Source: Dipteronia dyeriana (taxonomy: Eukaryota > Streptophyta > Magnoliopsida > Sapindales > Sapindaceae). From it: a DNA stretch of 64,000 nt. The first letter of the stretch is position 1; the number at the start of each line of letters is the position of its first letter. Location: the NCBI GenBank assembly GCA_032871835.1, contig CM065302.1, positions 7,113,882 through 7,177,881 of the forward strand, in the 5' to 3' direction. Below the pieces are notes generated by a model. That model was not told where the DNA came from. It saw nothing but the letters and a program-made list of their open reading frames with translations, and did no database searches. The position numbers and the translations under genes were made by a program. Shown here piece by piece: positions 11,335 through 22,543 of the stretch.

Positions 11335-11962
11335 GAATCGAGCTTATTTGTTGTTGAGTCGAGCTTTTATTTTCCTGAAAATTAGGTTTTGGTAAATCGA
11401 GTTTATTTTGTAATGTTTCGAGTTTTTTTTTTAATTGAATCGATCCATTTTGAAAGGGATCGAGCTTTTTTGAAAGGGATCGAGCTTTTTTGAATAGATT
11501 CGAGCTTTTTTTTAATTGGATCGAGCTTTTTTGAAAGGGATCGAGCTTTTTTGAAAGGGATCGAGCTTTTTTTAAAAGGGATTGAGCGAGCCTTTTTCAA
11601 TACGGTTGAGCTTTTTTTGAATTGGATCGAGTTTTTTTGAAAAGGAATCGAGTTTTTTTCAATAGGGTCCAGTTTTTTTGAATTGGATTGAGCTTTTTTG
11701 AAAAGGAATCGAGCTTTTTTCAATATGGTCGAGCTTTTTTTGAATTGGATCGAGCTTTTTTGAAGGGGACCGAGCTTTTTTGACATTGTATGGAGCTTTT
11801 TCACCATGGGATCGAGCTTTTTTTACATAGGATCGAGCTATTTTGTTATTGGATCGAGTATTTTTTCATTGGATCGAGCTTTTTTGAAAAGGGTCGAGAT
11901 TTTTTCTCCTGGGATCAAACTTTTTTTTATCGAGCTTTTTTTCATTGGATCGAGACTTTTAA
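11335..11962 (+). repeat. Left subterminal array of a TCGAG-T-rich short repeat
   Basis: About 28 units of 20-24 bp, each of the form (G)GATCGAGCTTTTTT followed by a variable short spacer such as GAAAGG. More than 20 units keep TCGAG exactly. The units diverge mainly in the spacer. The array lies between the left TIR and the Ulp1-like gene. Open frames through it encode only repetitive Lys/Ser peptides and are not genes. Confidence 0.9.
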
Positions 11963-12017
11963 TTTTGGTTACGAAATTTGTTCTGTTTAATGATATTGTA
12001 TTCCTGTTACATTATAG

Positions 12018-15000
12018 ATGAGAAATAGGTTGAGGGATTGCTTAAAACTGTAGAAGGAGACTGGTACACTCGACACAACCATTTTGATGCCATTGTCCAT
12101 ATAGACGACGCGCTGAACCGTGCCCCTGCAGAATTTGCAGATGAAGATCGGCATCAGCTCATGGCGTCATGTTTTGGGTATTTTCTGACTATGCATCGGG
12201 AGATGAAGTTTTCTGGTGGTATTATCCATCGGTTGCTTTTGAGGGAGCTGCATCATAACGGCCCAACAGATGAGATATAGTTCATGTTAGGGAACCAGTC
12301 GGTGAGGTTTTCGAAGGTGGAATTTTGCCTGATCACCAGACTACGGTTTGGAGTTGTACCAGACACAACCAAGTATGCAGCAATTGAGAATGGCATACAT
12401 CAGCGGTACTCTCCTGGAGCCGATGAGGTGTAGTTGGAGGAGATTAGGGGTGTTGTTACCATCGCAGAGTTCGGAAATGCGTACGATGCTGTCAAGCTCT
12501 GCCTCATATATATGCTGAACTGGATACTGATGGGGGTGGATGAGAGATTCAAGATTCCAGTTTGGCAGTTTCTACTGGTTGAGGATCTCGATACGTTCGA
12601 CGGGTTCCTGTGGGGTGCCCACGTGTACAGGCATTCTATTCACTCATTCAAGCATGCGTTTGATAGGCGACGAGACAGGTTCGAGAGACGCCAACAGGAT
12701 AAGGGTGTTGGCGTACACACGGTGGAGACCTACAACATATACGGTTTATCTCATGCCCTATTGGTAAGAACTTCAAATTACAAGTTGTACTTTATTGGTC
12801 TTGTCCTAAATGTTATGGTTAGTTATCGGACTTATCTTTGATGCAGGTATTTACTTTCGAGGTGATCCCTGAGTTGGCCAAAGAGTTCGGTGTCCAGAGG
12901 TTTACAGATCTGACTCCCCGTATTTTGAAGTGGGAGTTGACCAAACAACCGAGAGGGAGGAAGCTGGCAAAGATTTTCAAAGCCAGGGTATGTATTTAAT
13001 TTGTTAATGTTTTTATTAGTTACTATTTGTACAATTACATTGTTCTAACTAATATTTCAGATATTTACGAGGAAGAAACCGGTGCCCACACCAGCTGAGA
13101 GATAGGCACCGTACTTTGACGGGCTAAACGAGAGGGGGAGCCTGTACATAGAAGATGACAGGGATTATATGCCACCTCCGATCCCTGATCAGACTACCTT
13201 TGGCGGGATCAGTGGTACAGAAGGTAGGGGTTTAACATATAGAACCAGTGACAGTGAGGGATCTGAGCCCGCTGCTGGGGGTTTAAGGCCCAATGACAGT
13301 GAGGGATATGAGACAGACCCTCAACGGGAAAGGCATAGGCATAGGCATATGCAGGTTCAGTTTACCACCTCCAGGGGTATGTTACATCTAGAAGAGATTC
13401 CTGTGGGGCCGTAGGACGTGATTGAGAGGTAAGTTGAAAACAAAGTTAAGTGTTTTTTATTAACACGTGTTGATAGTTTTGTACTAACAATATAGATATG
13501 ATTTCAGGCTCCGTGGGTAGATATGTTGAACGATGTGCGTGAAGCCCTCCGGAAGAGTGAGGAGGATCGACAGCATCAACACTTGGAACTGGTGGACATG
13601 ATTCGGAAGAGTGATAAGGATCGTCAGCAACAACATCCAGTGTTACTGGATATGATCCGGGGCTTCAGAGGTCGACCATCTGTACACACTGGGAAGGCCC
13701 CCACCTCATGATCCAGACTTCAGTCTGGGAGACTTGACTGATAGGTATACGGTGGGGACAGGCATGCCTGTTGGACGTAGTCAGAACCCGCCTACCAGGG
13801 GGTAGGTCCGGAGAGGCAACCTCTGTCGCATACCAGCGATAGTAGGCTTGCTTCAAGTACAGCAGTCTGGTCGGACCTCCATGCTGTCCTATCTGGGTCC
13901 ACTTAGCCTCAACGATCCCCACCTTTCAGCACATCGATTCAGCCACAGCGGTCCCCTCCCCCACCCAACATGTCGACCCAAGCTTAGCGGTCCCCTCCCC
14001 CGGATAACATGACAACCCAGGGTCAGCGGTCCCCCCCACCGGCCATCACATCTGTTCAGCCTCAGTTGCCCCCTCCCCCATCCAACACGTCTGTGGAGTC
14101 GGCACGGTCCCCTCCACCAATCATCACATTGATTCAGCCTTAGCGGCCCCCTCCCCTACCCAGCATATCTACCTAGGCTCAACGGTCCCCAGCACCGCCC
14201 AGCACATCGACCGAGCTGCCTACACCATCAGAGGCTGGACTACCGCACAGTAAACATTTAGTTAAGCGCGGCTGGCAGTTGATGAGCCTTTACACAGATC
14301 CATACAGGCCAAAGAGGTTACGGACACGGCCCGAGCCCGTCGAACATATTTTTGACCCCCACAAACTAGTGGATGCTGACCAGCTTGTGGCATACAAAGC
14401 CTTCAAGAGGAACCTCAACGGGGAACTGTGAGTCCAACTTCTTATAATAAGAATGATTGTACATTTAATGTTTATTCAAATTTACGTAAAGCTAATTCAA
14501 TCATTAAACAGACGTGATGTGGACGTGCTGGCACCAGTGGATGCTGGATGGTTCATTCGTATGCAGTCCAACTTCATGGACTTGAAGGATACGGTACATA
14601 CTTACGTAATTTTCATATTAATGTTTGTGTAAGTAATGTAAATCGTTAACAATTACGGTGGTTTTATATGGACGCATACCTCCATATTCTTCGCAAGCAT
14701 CAGCGAGGATTCCCCAATGTGTACAACCAGAGGATCAACGTATTGGATACACAATTTTATGTAAGTAGTTATAAATTTTTGGAATCGAATCATATTTTAT
14801 GGTTTTATATTATTAATACGATATTGTCAATGATTATATGTACAGCCACTTATGTTGTACATGTGGAAGAGGATGATGCCTCGTGATTCGCACAGGGCTG
14901 TGACCATGGTAAGGTGGAATGTATTACAGTCCCGATGGTTGGAAGATGATCTTCTGAAGATCCGTGGAGCAACCACGAGTGGAAACCGCCCATGGCACGA

Positions 15001-15593
15001 GGTTGACCTGGTAAGTGTTAGACGATGGAAATGATTTAAAATATAAATTGTTCGTATATCCTGACCTAACAACGTATGCATACTATTACAGGTCCTAATT
15101 TTATGCAACGTTGGGGGCCAACATTGGCTGGTGGTGACCGTCGACTTTATTCTCGGGAAGGTTAACATATTTGACCCCTGGAGATAGGAAGTCCTTTATC
15201 ATATCAGGCACCAGCAGGTCTGGCCGTTACAGTGGTTTTTACCTTCCATGTTAACTGATGTGGGGTTCCACACTGCATGATGAGGTGGTCATCGGGCGTT
15301 TCCTCAGGAAAATAATCCCTTCTCGGTCAGCCTGTTGCCTACTTCTACAGTCCCCCAACAAAAAAAAAATCGTAAGACATTCAATTTCATTCACATGCTT
15401 AGATTTGCTTTAAGAACGATTTCTAACTGTGTTTTATGTGTCTAATTGCAGAGGTAACTGTTGTCCCTATACTTTGAGACTTAACGAATACTTACTAGTG
15501 GGTCGAAGGCCTTTTGATTGGTCAGAGGACAACATGGGGAGCATTCGGGAGAAAATGATTGTGTTGATTTTTTGTAACTCTAGGCTCGTCTAA
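12018..15593 (+). pseudogene. Ulp1-like (C48) cysteine protease gene of the MULE
   Basis: About nine exons can be traced (roughly 12018-12763, 12847-12987, 13061-13428, 13508-14427, 14512-14593, 14657-14760, 14846-15010, 15092-15371, 15452-15593) with GT/AG junctions at most joins; the acceptor before 14657 is not clear. Exon 1 holds a DUF1985-like domain (FMLGNQSVRFSKVEFCLIT). A coiled-coil-like repeat (SEEDRQHQHLELVDMI) and a Pro-rich stretch (13920-14230) follow. The C-terminal peptidase has the His in GGQHWLVVTVD, Asp in VNIFDPWR and a Cys in GNCCPYTLR where the family has a GDCG-type motif. Premature TAG codons near 12278, 12430, 13103, 13411 and 15186 disable it. Ulp1 enzymes remove SUMO-like tags; the role in MULEs is not established. 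Confidence 0.88.
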
Positions 15594-15745
15594 TGATATG
15601 TTGTATATTACCATTTTTTATGTACAAAGACATGTAATTAATTCATTAATATTAATTCATTCATTAATAAGTGATTATTGCAATTCCAAATTATTACAAT
15701 CTTATACAATTCCAAATGTTTACAATGTGAACGAAACTTTGTTAG
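15594..15745. other. Convergent intergenic gap between the two MULE genes
   Basis: AT-rich 150-bp spacer between the stop codons of the Ulp1-like and mudrA-like genes. It must hold both 3' ends. Confidence 0.7.
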
Positions 15746-18540
15746 TCATTCCCTATTAGAGTCAATGTTAGGGCACGTCTGTTTGTTGTGTCCAATTGAA
15801 TGACAGATGCTACACTTGTCGCTGTATTCATCTGGAACACCTCTGTTTGGACCTCCATTAATCGTAGGTGGATTAGAACATCTCCTGGAATTATGCTCAG
15901 GTTGTCCACATTTTCTAGAGGATTGTGTAGTTGTCCTCTCCGAAGAAGAGACATGGCGACCCGCCCTCGGGAGTCCTGCATGTCTCCTGGAGTTTGGATT
16001 CAAAACCACCCTCTAAGCAATGTCAGATGGCACAACCCAAGTGGAAGGATCTCCCACAGGCATAATAGGAACCAAGTATGCGTCAATAAGTGTCTGTCTC
16101 TTGTAGTAGTCAGAACACAAAGTTGTCAAGTCCAAGTTTTGCTCCCTGTAAAAAACATAGCACATCAATCACTTTCATGTTTCAGTAATAATCACCTCAC
16201 AAAAAAACTTGAAAATAATGTACCGTGCCACCGCAAGAGCGTGAGAACATGGAAAATGATCCATTTGGAATTTATTACAAGTACAAGTCTTTCGGGCTAA
16301 GTCAACAGTCCACTATTTTCTAGACCGCTTGACCGAGAAAATATTTCAGTCTACAGGATTTACGGTAAAAAAACCACACTTCTCTACACGTTTTAAGAGC
16401 ACAAGATGTGCTGCGTCGGTAAACTGATGATGCATGGTTTGTACAGTTCTAAAGCGATCGTGAAACCACCGTTGTAGCATATTCCTTATGAACTCAGCCA
16501 GAGTCAAAATAGGCAGTTGGCGTGTAAATTTTAGGCATGAGTTTATACATTCTGTTGCATTTGTTGTCATCACCCTGTACCTTCTTTTTGGGCAGTGTAC
16601 ACGGGACCACTTGCATGGACCAACATCAATTACATAATCATATGCATTCTGGTACAAGTTTCTTAACTCTTCCATATGCCGGTCATATTCAAACTAGGTG
16701 TATGTGCGGGCTGCTTTGTCCATTATTACGGCAACATCCTTCCTATGAAATAGTTTCTTAATATTTTCAGCAAAGTGCCAGCAACATATGGTATGGGTGG
16801 CATAAGGTAACACTTTTGAAATCCCTGCTTCAATGCTTGGATGCCTATCGGAAATGAAAACTAGCTCATCAATATGACCTAGGGCACCCTTCAAGCAATC
16901 CAAAAACCATTCCCATGAAAGGTTGTTTTCTGAGTCGCCGTACCCAAAAATAAGTGGATACACCTATTCGTTCCCATCCTGTGCTATTGCAACAAACATT
17001 GTACCCTGGAATCGTCCCTTCAAATGGGTACCATCAACGGCAATGGCTGGACGTATACACGTTCGAAATCCTCTAAGTGAGGCACCAATCAACATGAAAA
17101 AGTATAGAAATTTACCATCTTCGTCACACTGTAAGTCAGTGATTGTGTCGGGATTTTTTTGTTCCAAAATGTACCCAAATGATGGAAGCAGTTGGAAGGT
17201 TTCTTCATGCGTTCCATATGTCAGTGACAATGCATAATCGAGGGCGGCGTGTGCCTTACTGTACATGATTTGGATTCCATACATTGATTTCATGTCGGTA
17301 ATTATGTCATTCAGACGCATTAGTCGACCATCTTGTTGTTGAAGACTAGGTGCAATAACTTCTCCAATTATGACTACACTAGCTTGTCGATGCCGGCGGT
17401 GAATTTCCTCTAACGGACAAGTGTGTTTGTTGACAAACCTCATTTTTGAAAGTATGTGACTTCATCTCTCCTCACCGCTCTTAAATTCCACGTACAATTT
17501 CCCATCAAATAAATTAGATGTAATGTTGTCTTATTGGACCTTTTCACCTTCCACTCGAAGTTCTGCCACATTACAAAATGGCCTACTAGTCTCTTCAAAT
17601 CCTTTTTCGTTGGAAAAAATTGCCCTTTATATATCATGCTTGTAGGTTCATCTTCAACTAAGTTCCTGCTTCCACCCATACCAAACGAGTATGATTCTGC
17701 TCCTGGAAAAACCCATGTTGTGGCATTATCAGAATCATCTAGAGTTACATTAGCTCGGACCTCGGAGGTCCCAGCTACATCTGGTGCACTGGAACTAAAT
17801 CTGTGTACATGTCTTACACGTCTGTCCATTTGGACAGGTTCTTCATCATCCTCATTGTTCTGTACATTATCTACCGGATTAAAATTGCCCTAATTATCCA
17901 CCTCATGAATCCGCCCAACATTCGGTGTTGTATTCTGGTCATTGTTGATGTCATTGTAGATCTCATTGTATTGGTGGTTGTACTGCCTACCATTCATCTC
18001 AATTTGACAACCAAATACATCGTTGAATTGAGGTCCCAGTGTATTATCATGGGCGGCTACTTTCGGTGGGACAACACATATATTTTCCCGACCATCAATC
18101 CCACTTCTTTCGGTGAACAACTGGTTGCTTCCGCCTGACGATCGAAATTGTTGGGTGTTATCATGATGAGGGATATCTTCACCAATGACCCCTCTTGCTG
18201 GCCTCTCGATTAGACTAACACATACTTGAGGGATCACCCTATCTTCCCCTAGCATAAATTGAACATTATCATTGTTTCTTATAAATGTACGACATGCAGT
18301 CCTAGGAACAATTGATAGAGACTGTAGATCAGTACTGTATTTATTCTCATCAAACTTCACAATGGTTTCCACGATCGACACCAGTTCGTCGTAACTTAAA
18401 TTCTTTGACACATACAAACCTTGGTTATCGAAACCTAAATACCTCTAATTTCCGTTGGGTAATTACTCCCATCGACCGTTGTAAGATATGATTATTCTCA
18501 CCCTATCCATTGCCCTGTCAAATTCATCATCAAAAACCAT
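15746..18540 (-). pseudogene. mudrA-like MULE transposase
   Basis: Starts at the ATG at 18540 and is traced as two exons, 18540-16224 and 16145-15746, with a 78-bp GT-AG intron, about 900 codons. Domains in order: an N-terminal region (17890-18417); a MuDR-type DNA-binding region (17440-17829, YKGQFFPTKKDLKRLVGHFV); the DDE transposase core (AIAVDGTHLKGRFQG with the first Asp, ELVFISDRHPSIEAGI with the second); a SWIM zinc finger (CTCNKFQMDHFPCSH, near 16230-16280); and C-terminal zinc knuckles (RKCGQPEHNSRRC, CSICHSIGHNKQTC). Premature stops, mostly TAG, occur near 18453, 18434, 17890, 16964, 16694, 16346, 16308 and 16015, plus a 1-nt frameshift in an A-run near 17445. Confidence 0.93.
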
Positions 18541-18610
18541 TATTAAGAAATAAATATTTAATATTAAATTTGCAATTATAAAGGATTAAACAAAAATCAA
18601 AAGTGTAAGC

Positions 18611-19110
18611 GATCGAGCTTTTTTTGTACATGGTAGAGCCGTTCTTATACATGATATAGCCGTTTTTGTAAATGATCGAACTTTTTTTAACAAGATCGAG
18701 CTTTTTTAGTTCAGGACAGATCTCTATTTGTACATCATCGAGTTTTTTTTAATATGGCTCGAGCTTTTTTTTCATATGGCTCGAGCTTTTTTCAAATATG
18801 GCTCGAGCTTTTTCTTTTAGGGATTGAGCTTTTTTGTGAGGAATCAATTTTTTTTTCTACGGGATCGAGCTTTTTTTTGTGAGGGATCGAGCTTTTTTGT
18901 GAGGGACCGAGCTTTTTTTGTGAGGGATCGAGCTTTTTTTGTGAGGATCGAGCTTTTTTTCTAAGAGATCGAGCTTTTATATGAGGGATTGAGCTTTTTA
19001 TGTGAGGGATCTAGTTTTTTTTCTCATGGATCAAGCTTTTTTGGATCGAGCATTTATTTTATGGATCGAGCATTTTTATAATTTGATCGAGCTTTTTTTA
19101 AATGCTTTCC
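18611..19110 (+). repeat. Right subterminal array of the TCGAG-T-rich short repeat
   Basis: About 22 units of the same repeat as 11335-11962, roughly 14 with exact TCGAG, here mostly with the spacer TGTGAGGGA. It lies between the mudrA start and the right TIR. The motif runs on the plus strand, the same orientation as in the left array, so the arrays are direct and not mirror images. Confidence 0.9.
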
Positions 19111-19571
19111 AGCTTTTGTGCCCAAGATTTTAAACTTGTTTGCACCACTTCAAATCAACTAGGCCAAATATATATACAAAAAAAATGCATACATATTCAT
19201 TCATTATTTTTTAAAAGCTTACAACTCTCAGACATAAAAAAAAAACAAATTTAAACATATTCATAAATGTTCATACAGTGTTATAACACGGAAATACAAA
19301 AAAAAAATGGAAATGAAGATCAGAAATATTAATTTACCTTCTTCTGCAGTATATCTGGAATGGAGCTCGTTTTTTGAAGAGATACCAGGAGTAGGAGTAG
19401 TTGATTTTCAGACAACTTTTTTGGACGAGAGCTTTTAAAGAATAAATAATTAATTATTTAAATGCAATTTTGGTAGCTCACCATAATAGGTGCCTTTTAA
19501 ACTTAAGTTATTAAATGAGTGACATCATCACAACACACCTTAAAAAATGTGATATTTCTCACCATTTCCAC

Positions 19572-19760
19572 TTTCTATGAGAGTTCTAGAATTATAGAAA
19601 CTCAACTCCACCCCATATTCTCTAACTTTTTTTTTTCTGCCACATCATCTCCATATTGAAATTATATTATTGTATTGGAGATAGTTTTTCTAGTTTTTTA
19701 ACTATCTATCTTATGTGGAACTCAATTTTCTCCAAATGTATATTTGTATTGGAGATGCTC
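19572..19760. mobile_element. Right half of the MITE split by the 8.7-kb MULE
   Basis: Aligns with the reverse complement of about 21800-21985 (shared CCATATTCTCTAACTTTTTT and CACATCATCTCCATATT) and ends with GGAGATGCTC at 19760. The first 10 bp are the MULE target duplication. Confidence 0.85.
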
Positions 19761-21329
19761 CTAGATTGAGTGTAATTGAATGGATAAATGTTGAGCCATA
19801 AATTTAAGTCTAACTCAGAAACTTAAATCAAACTCAACAACCAAAATCAAAATCAAACCCATAAAAAAAATTATACCTAAAAAAAAAAGCGAAAAAAAAA
19901 ACAATCATACAAAGAAAAAAATAAACCACCCATCCACAAACCCTAGATCTTTAACCACCACCCGAAATCACAACCACAAGCCTCCACCGCCTCCACCACC
20001 TCCACCTCCATCTCCATCACCACCATCCACCCAAACCCCACCAACTGACAACCCATAAATAACCCCAAACCAATCAAACAAAACCACCCACACCCAAACC
20101 CAAACCCAATCGATGGAAAAAAAAGACCCATACCTAAACTCAGACGATGGAAGATGAAGAAGAAGAAGAAGCCAAACCACCTAGTAGATGGAAGCAAAAG
20201 AAGAAGAAGAAGAAGAGAGAAAGAGATCAATTTAGATAAAAAGATGAGAGAAATAGATTAGAGATCGTGAGAGAGGAAAGAGAAACATATGAGAGTTCAG
20301 ATTTTATTTCGTTTTTTCGTTTTTAATTGTTTTATTTATAATTTATTGATTTTGTTTTATATTTTTTTTATTGATTTTGTTTTATATTTGTATTTGTATT
20401 TGTATTTTTATTCTCTTTTCTTTTTTTATATATTTATGAGTTTAGAGAGAGAGATTGGGTTTGGTGAGAGAGATTAATTATTTGTAATATTAATTATTTT
20501 AATATATTTTTTAATTTTTTAATTTTTTGAAAATTTTACATTATTAAATAACATTTTTCCCCTTGTTCCAGACAAGCTTCTAGAAGCTTTCGTCACATTT
20601 TCCATATTGCCCTTGTTGAGCTAATGGAAGTCAACGAAAATCTAACGAAATTGGACGGTAGAGACTCAAATTTGTATTATCTGAGAACTGTGGATTAAAG
20701 TAATTCTAAGATTTAATGGACTAAACTCATATACACGCAAACTAGAGGGACTAAAATCATAATAATAATTTTTTTTCCAGTCTTCTCATCCTCAAAGTCC
20801 CAAATTTTGCCGTTCATTTTTCCAAACAGTTTCTCTTCCTCACCAGATATTCATTTCTCAAATTCCTTTAAACTAAGATTAAAAAGATTTCAATAATAAC
20901 TTCTCTTTCATCTTATTTTTCTCTTTATTTTACAAAAACTACATAATTTGACTTCTTATTTTCTCTTTGTTTTCTAGGTAATGTATAATCTGCTTTTAAT
21001 TTTTCAATGTTGAGGATACCAAACAACAAATTGCTACCAATTCGTTCTCAATCAACTCAGACTCGTTTAATAATTCAAATTAAAAAATAAAAAATAAATT
21101 TCTCTTTTTCTTTACTTAGATGAAGTTGAAATTTGAGAGCAAGAGAAAAACAAATGAAGTTGAAGAACTTGATCAAGAATTAGAGAAGAAATTGAATATC
21201 AAAAAAAATAAACAAAAATAAGTCAAAAAAAAAAAATGGAAACAAAATGAGAGTCTTGAGTGTGGTGTGAGAAAGTGATGAATGGTGAGAGAAAACACAT
21301 TATAGAGCTTTTCAAGTAAATGAGAGACT
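19761..21329. other. Low-complexity spacer, possible TE remnants
   Basis: A purine/pyrimidine-biased stretch at 19850-20470 contains CCACCT-type and GAAGAA-type simple repeats and a start like a gene leader, but no supportable gene. At 20560-20780 there is a TIR-like sequence (GAGGGACTAAAATCAT) without a found partner. The rest is AT-rich. Confidence 0.5.
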
Positions 21330-21791
21330 GCTTGTTTAGTATGGCTTTTCGAGCTTTTATTGAGAAAAGCTTTTAAGAAAAAAAAATTGCATGTTGTTTG
21401 GTATTCAGTTTAAAAAACACTTTAATATAATGGATTGTTTGACCATATATTTTTTAAAAGATCTTTTGATTGTGTAATTTATAAAAAATAATATTGCAAA
21501 TGTATCTAATTACTTATAATGAAAGAGATATATAGTGAAATATCCAAAATTTATAAAGGGTAGTTAAGACAATTCATAAGTCTTAAAAAAGCTAAAAAAA
21601 AGGCTTATCGGGAAAACCTAAATTTTAAACTTCTCATAGTAGACATAAAATATCTTTTATAAAGTGTAGGTGAGACAATTCATATATTAAAAAAGCTCTT
21701 CTTAAATTACGCTAAACAAAAAAAAAAATCAAAAGAGTTTTCGGCATTCAAAAAGCTCTTTTGAGTACTAAAAAAGCGATACCAAACATGC
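21330..21791. mobile_element. hAT-like MITE, about 460 bp
   Basis: Inverted ends GCTTGTTTAGTATGGC (left) and, in reverse complement, GCATGTTTGGTATCGC (right), followed inside by matching AGCTTTT/AGCTCTTTT segments. This end type is common for plant hAT MITEs. No convincing TSD was found, so class and exact ends are tentative. Confidence 0.55.
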
Positions 21792-21799
21792 TTTTATTA

Positions 21800-22225
21800 G
21801 AGCATCTCTAATGCTATTAGGTATTTGGAGAAAATGGGATGCCACATAAGATAAATACTAAAAAAGATATAAAAACTCTATCCAATGTAATTATCTAAGT
21901 TGAATATGGAGATGATGTGATAAAAAAAAGTTAGAGAATATGGAGTTGGGTTTCTAATTTTAGAAACTCTCTTAGAAATATTGACTAGGATTTATAACTC
22001 ATTCATCCAATAATACTAAAGCTCATTTAATTATAAAATAAAATAGGAGAGAGAATGTAATACTTATTTTATTAAGATTGGTCATAAAATAGATACATAT
22101 TTGACTTTAGATAATTGCATTGGAGATGTGAATATACATGTCTTTATACTATTTAGAATTCAAAAATAATTTTTGATGTTGAACTATTTAGAACTCAAAA
22201 ATGTATATTTACATTGAAGATGCTC
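21800..22225. mobile_element. MITE, 426 bp, intact paralog of the MULE-split copy
   Basis: Inverted ends GAGCATCTCTAATG and, in reverse complement, GAGCATCTTCAATG. TTA on both sides (21797-21799, 22226-22228) fits a 3-bp duplication of the PIF/Harbinger (Tourist) type, though three bases are weak evidence. No coding capacity. It is oriented opposite to the copy at 10661-19760 and shows what that copy looked like before the MULE landed. Confidence 0.75.
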
Positions 22226-22543
22226 TTAGGGTTTATTTAACTTATAAATTTCACCACATGTCTTAATATTATTGGATCAAATTGAGAATTAGTTTGATAA
22301 GATAATTGTTTCGGTGTTTGAGCCAGTGGCACTTTATAATTGGTTTGTCCCCTGTGAGACAGATCCACGTAAGATTTTCTCCATATATTGATATACTAGT
22401 GCTTAGTTGCTTACTCGGAAAAGGTTTTGAAAAAATCTTTACTACTTTTAGTGTCAAAATTTACGAAATAGAAGTTTATGGAAATTCAAAGATGGGGATA
22501 AATTCTACTAAATGTTTGCCAGAAGTGAAAACACATGTGTTGT
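22226..22543. other. Spacer
   Basis: No feature recognised apart from short spurious frames. Confidence 0.6.

Larger units (their letters stand above)
10898..19571. mobile_element. Ulp1-bearing Mutator-like element (KI-MULE type), 8.7 kb
   Basis: Ends begin GGGGTCGAAAA on the left and, in reverse complement, GTGGAAATGG on the right. The inverted ends of about 90 bp share blocks such as TAATAACTTA / CTAATGTATG. A 10-bp duplication (TTTCTAGGAG / TTTCTATGAG) flanks it, as expected for Mutator-like elements. It contains two convergent genes: a Ulp1-like protease (plus) and a mudrA-like transposase (minus), whose 3' ends are 150 bp apart. Arrays of a TCGAG-T-rich repeat lie between each TIR and the genes. 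Both genes carry stops, so this copy is dead. MULEs with Ulp1 genes are known in rice (Kaonashi) and cucurbits. Confidence 0.93.

Noticed and set aside
11403..11990. Long Lys/Ser-rich and Phe/Ile-rich open frames on both strands
   Set aside because: They are direct readings of the TCGAG-T-rich tandem repeat; no start context or non-repetitive content.
13665..13922. Minus-strand frame opposite the Ulp1-like gene
   Set aside because: Shadow of the plus-strand coding region; no independent support.
15800..16300. Plus-strand 166-codon frame under mudrA
   Set aside because: Antisense shadow of the transposase C-terminus, whose zinc knuckles and SWIM motif are on the other strand.
19943..20230. 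Gly/Val/Trp-rich open frames on the minus strand
   Set aside because: Low-complexity CCACCT/CCCAAAC sequence in reverse; no domain and no supporting gene structure.
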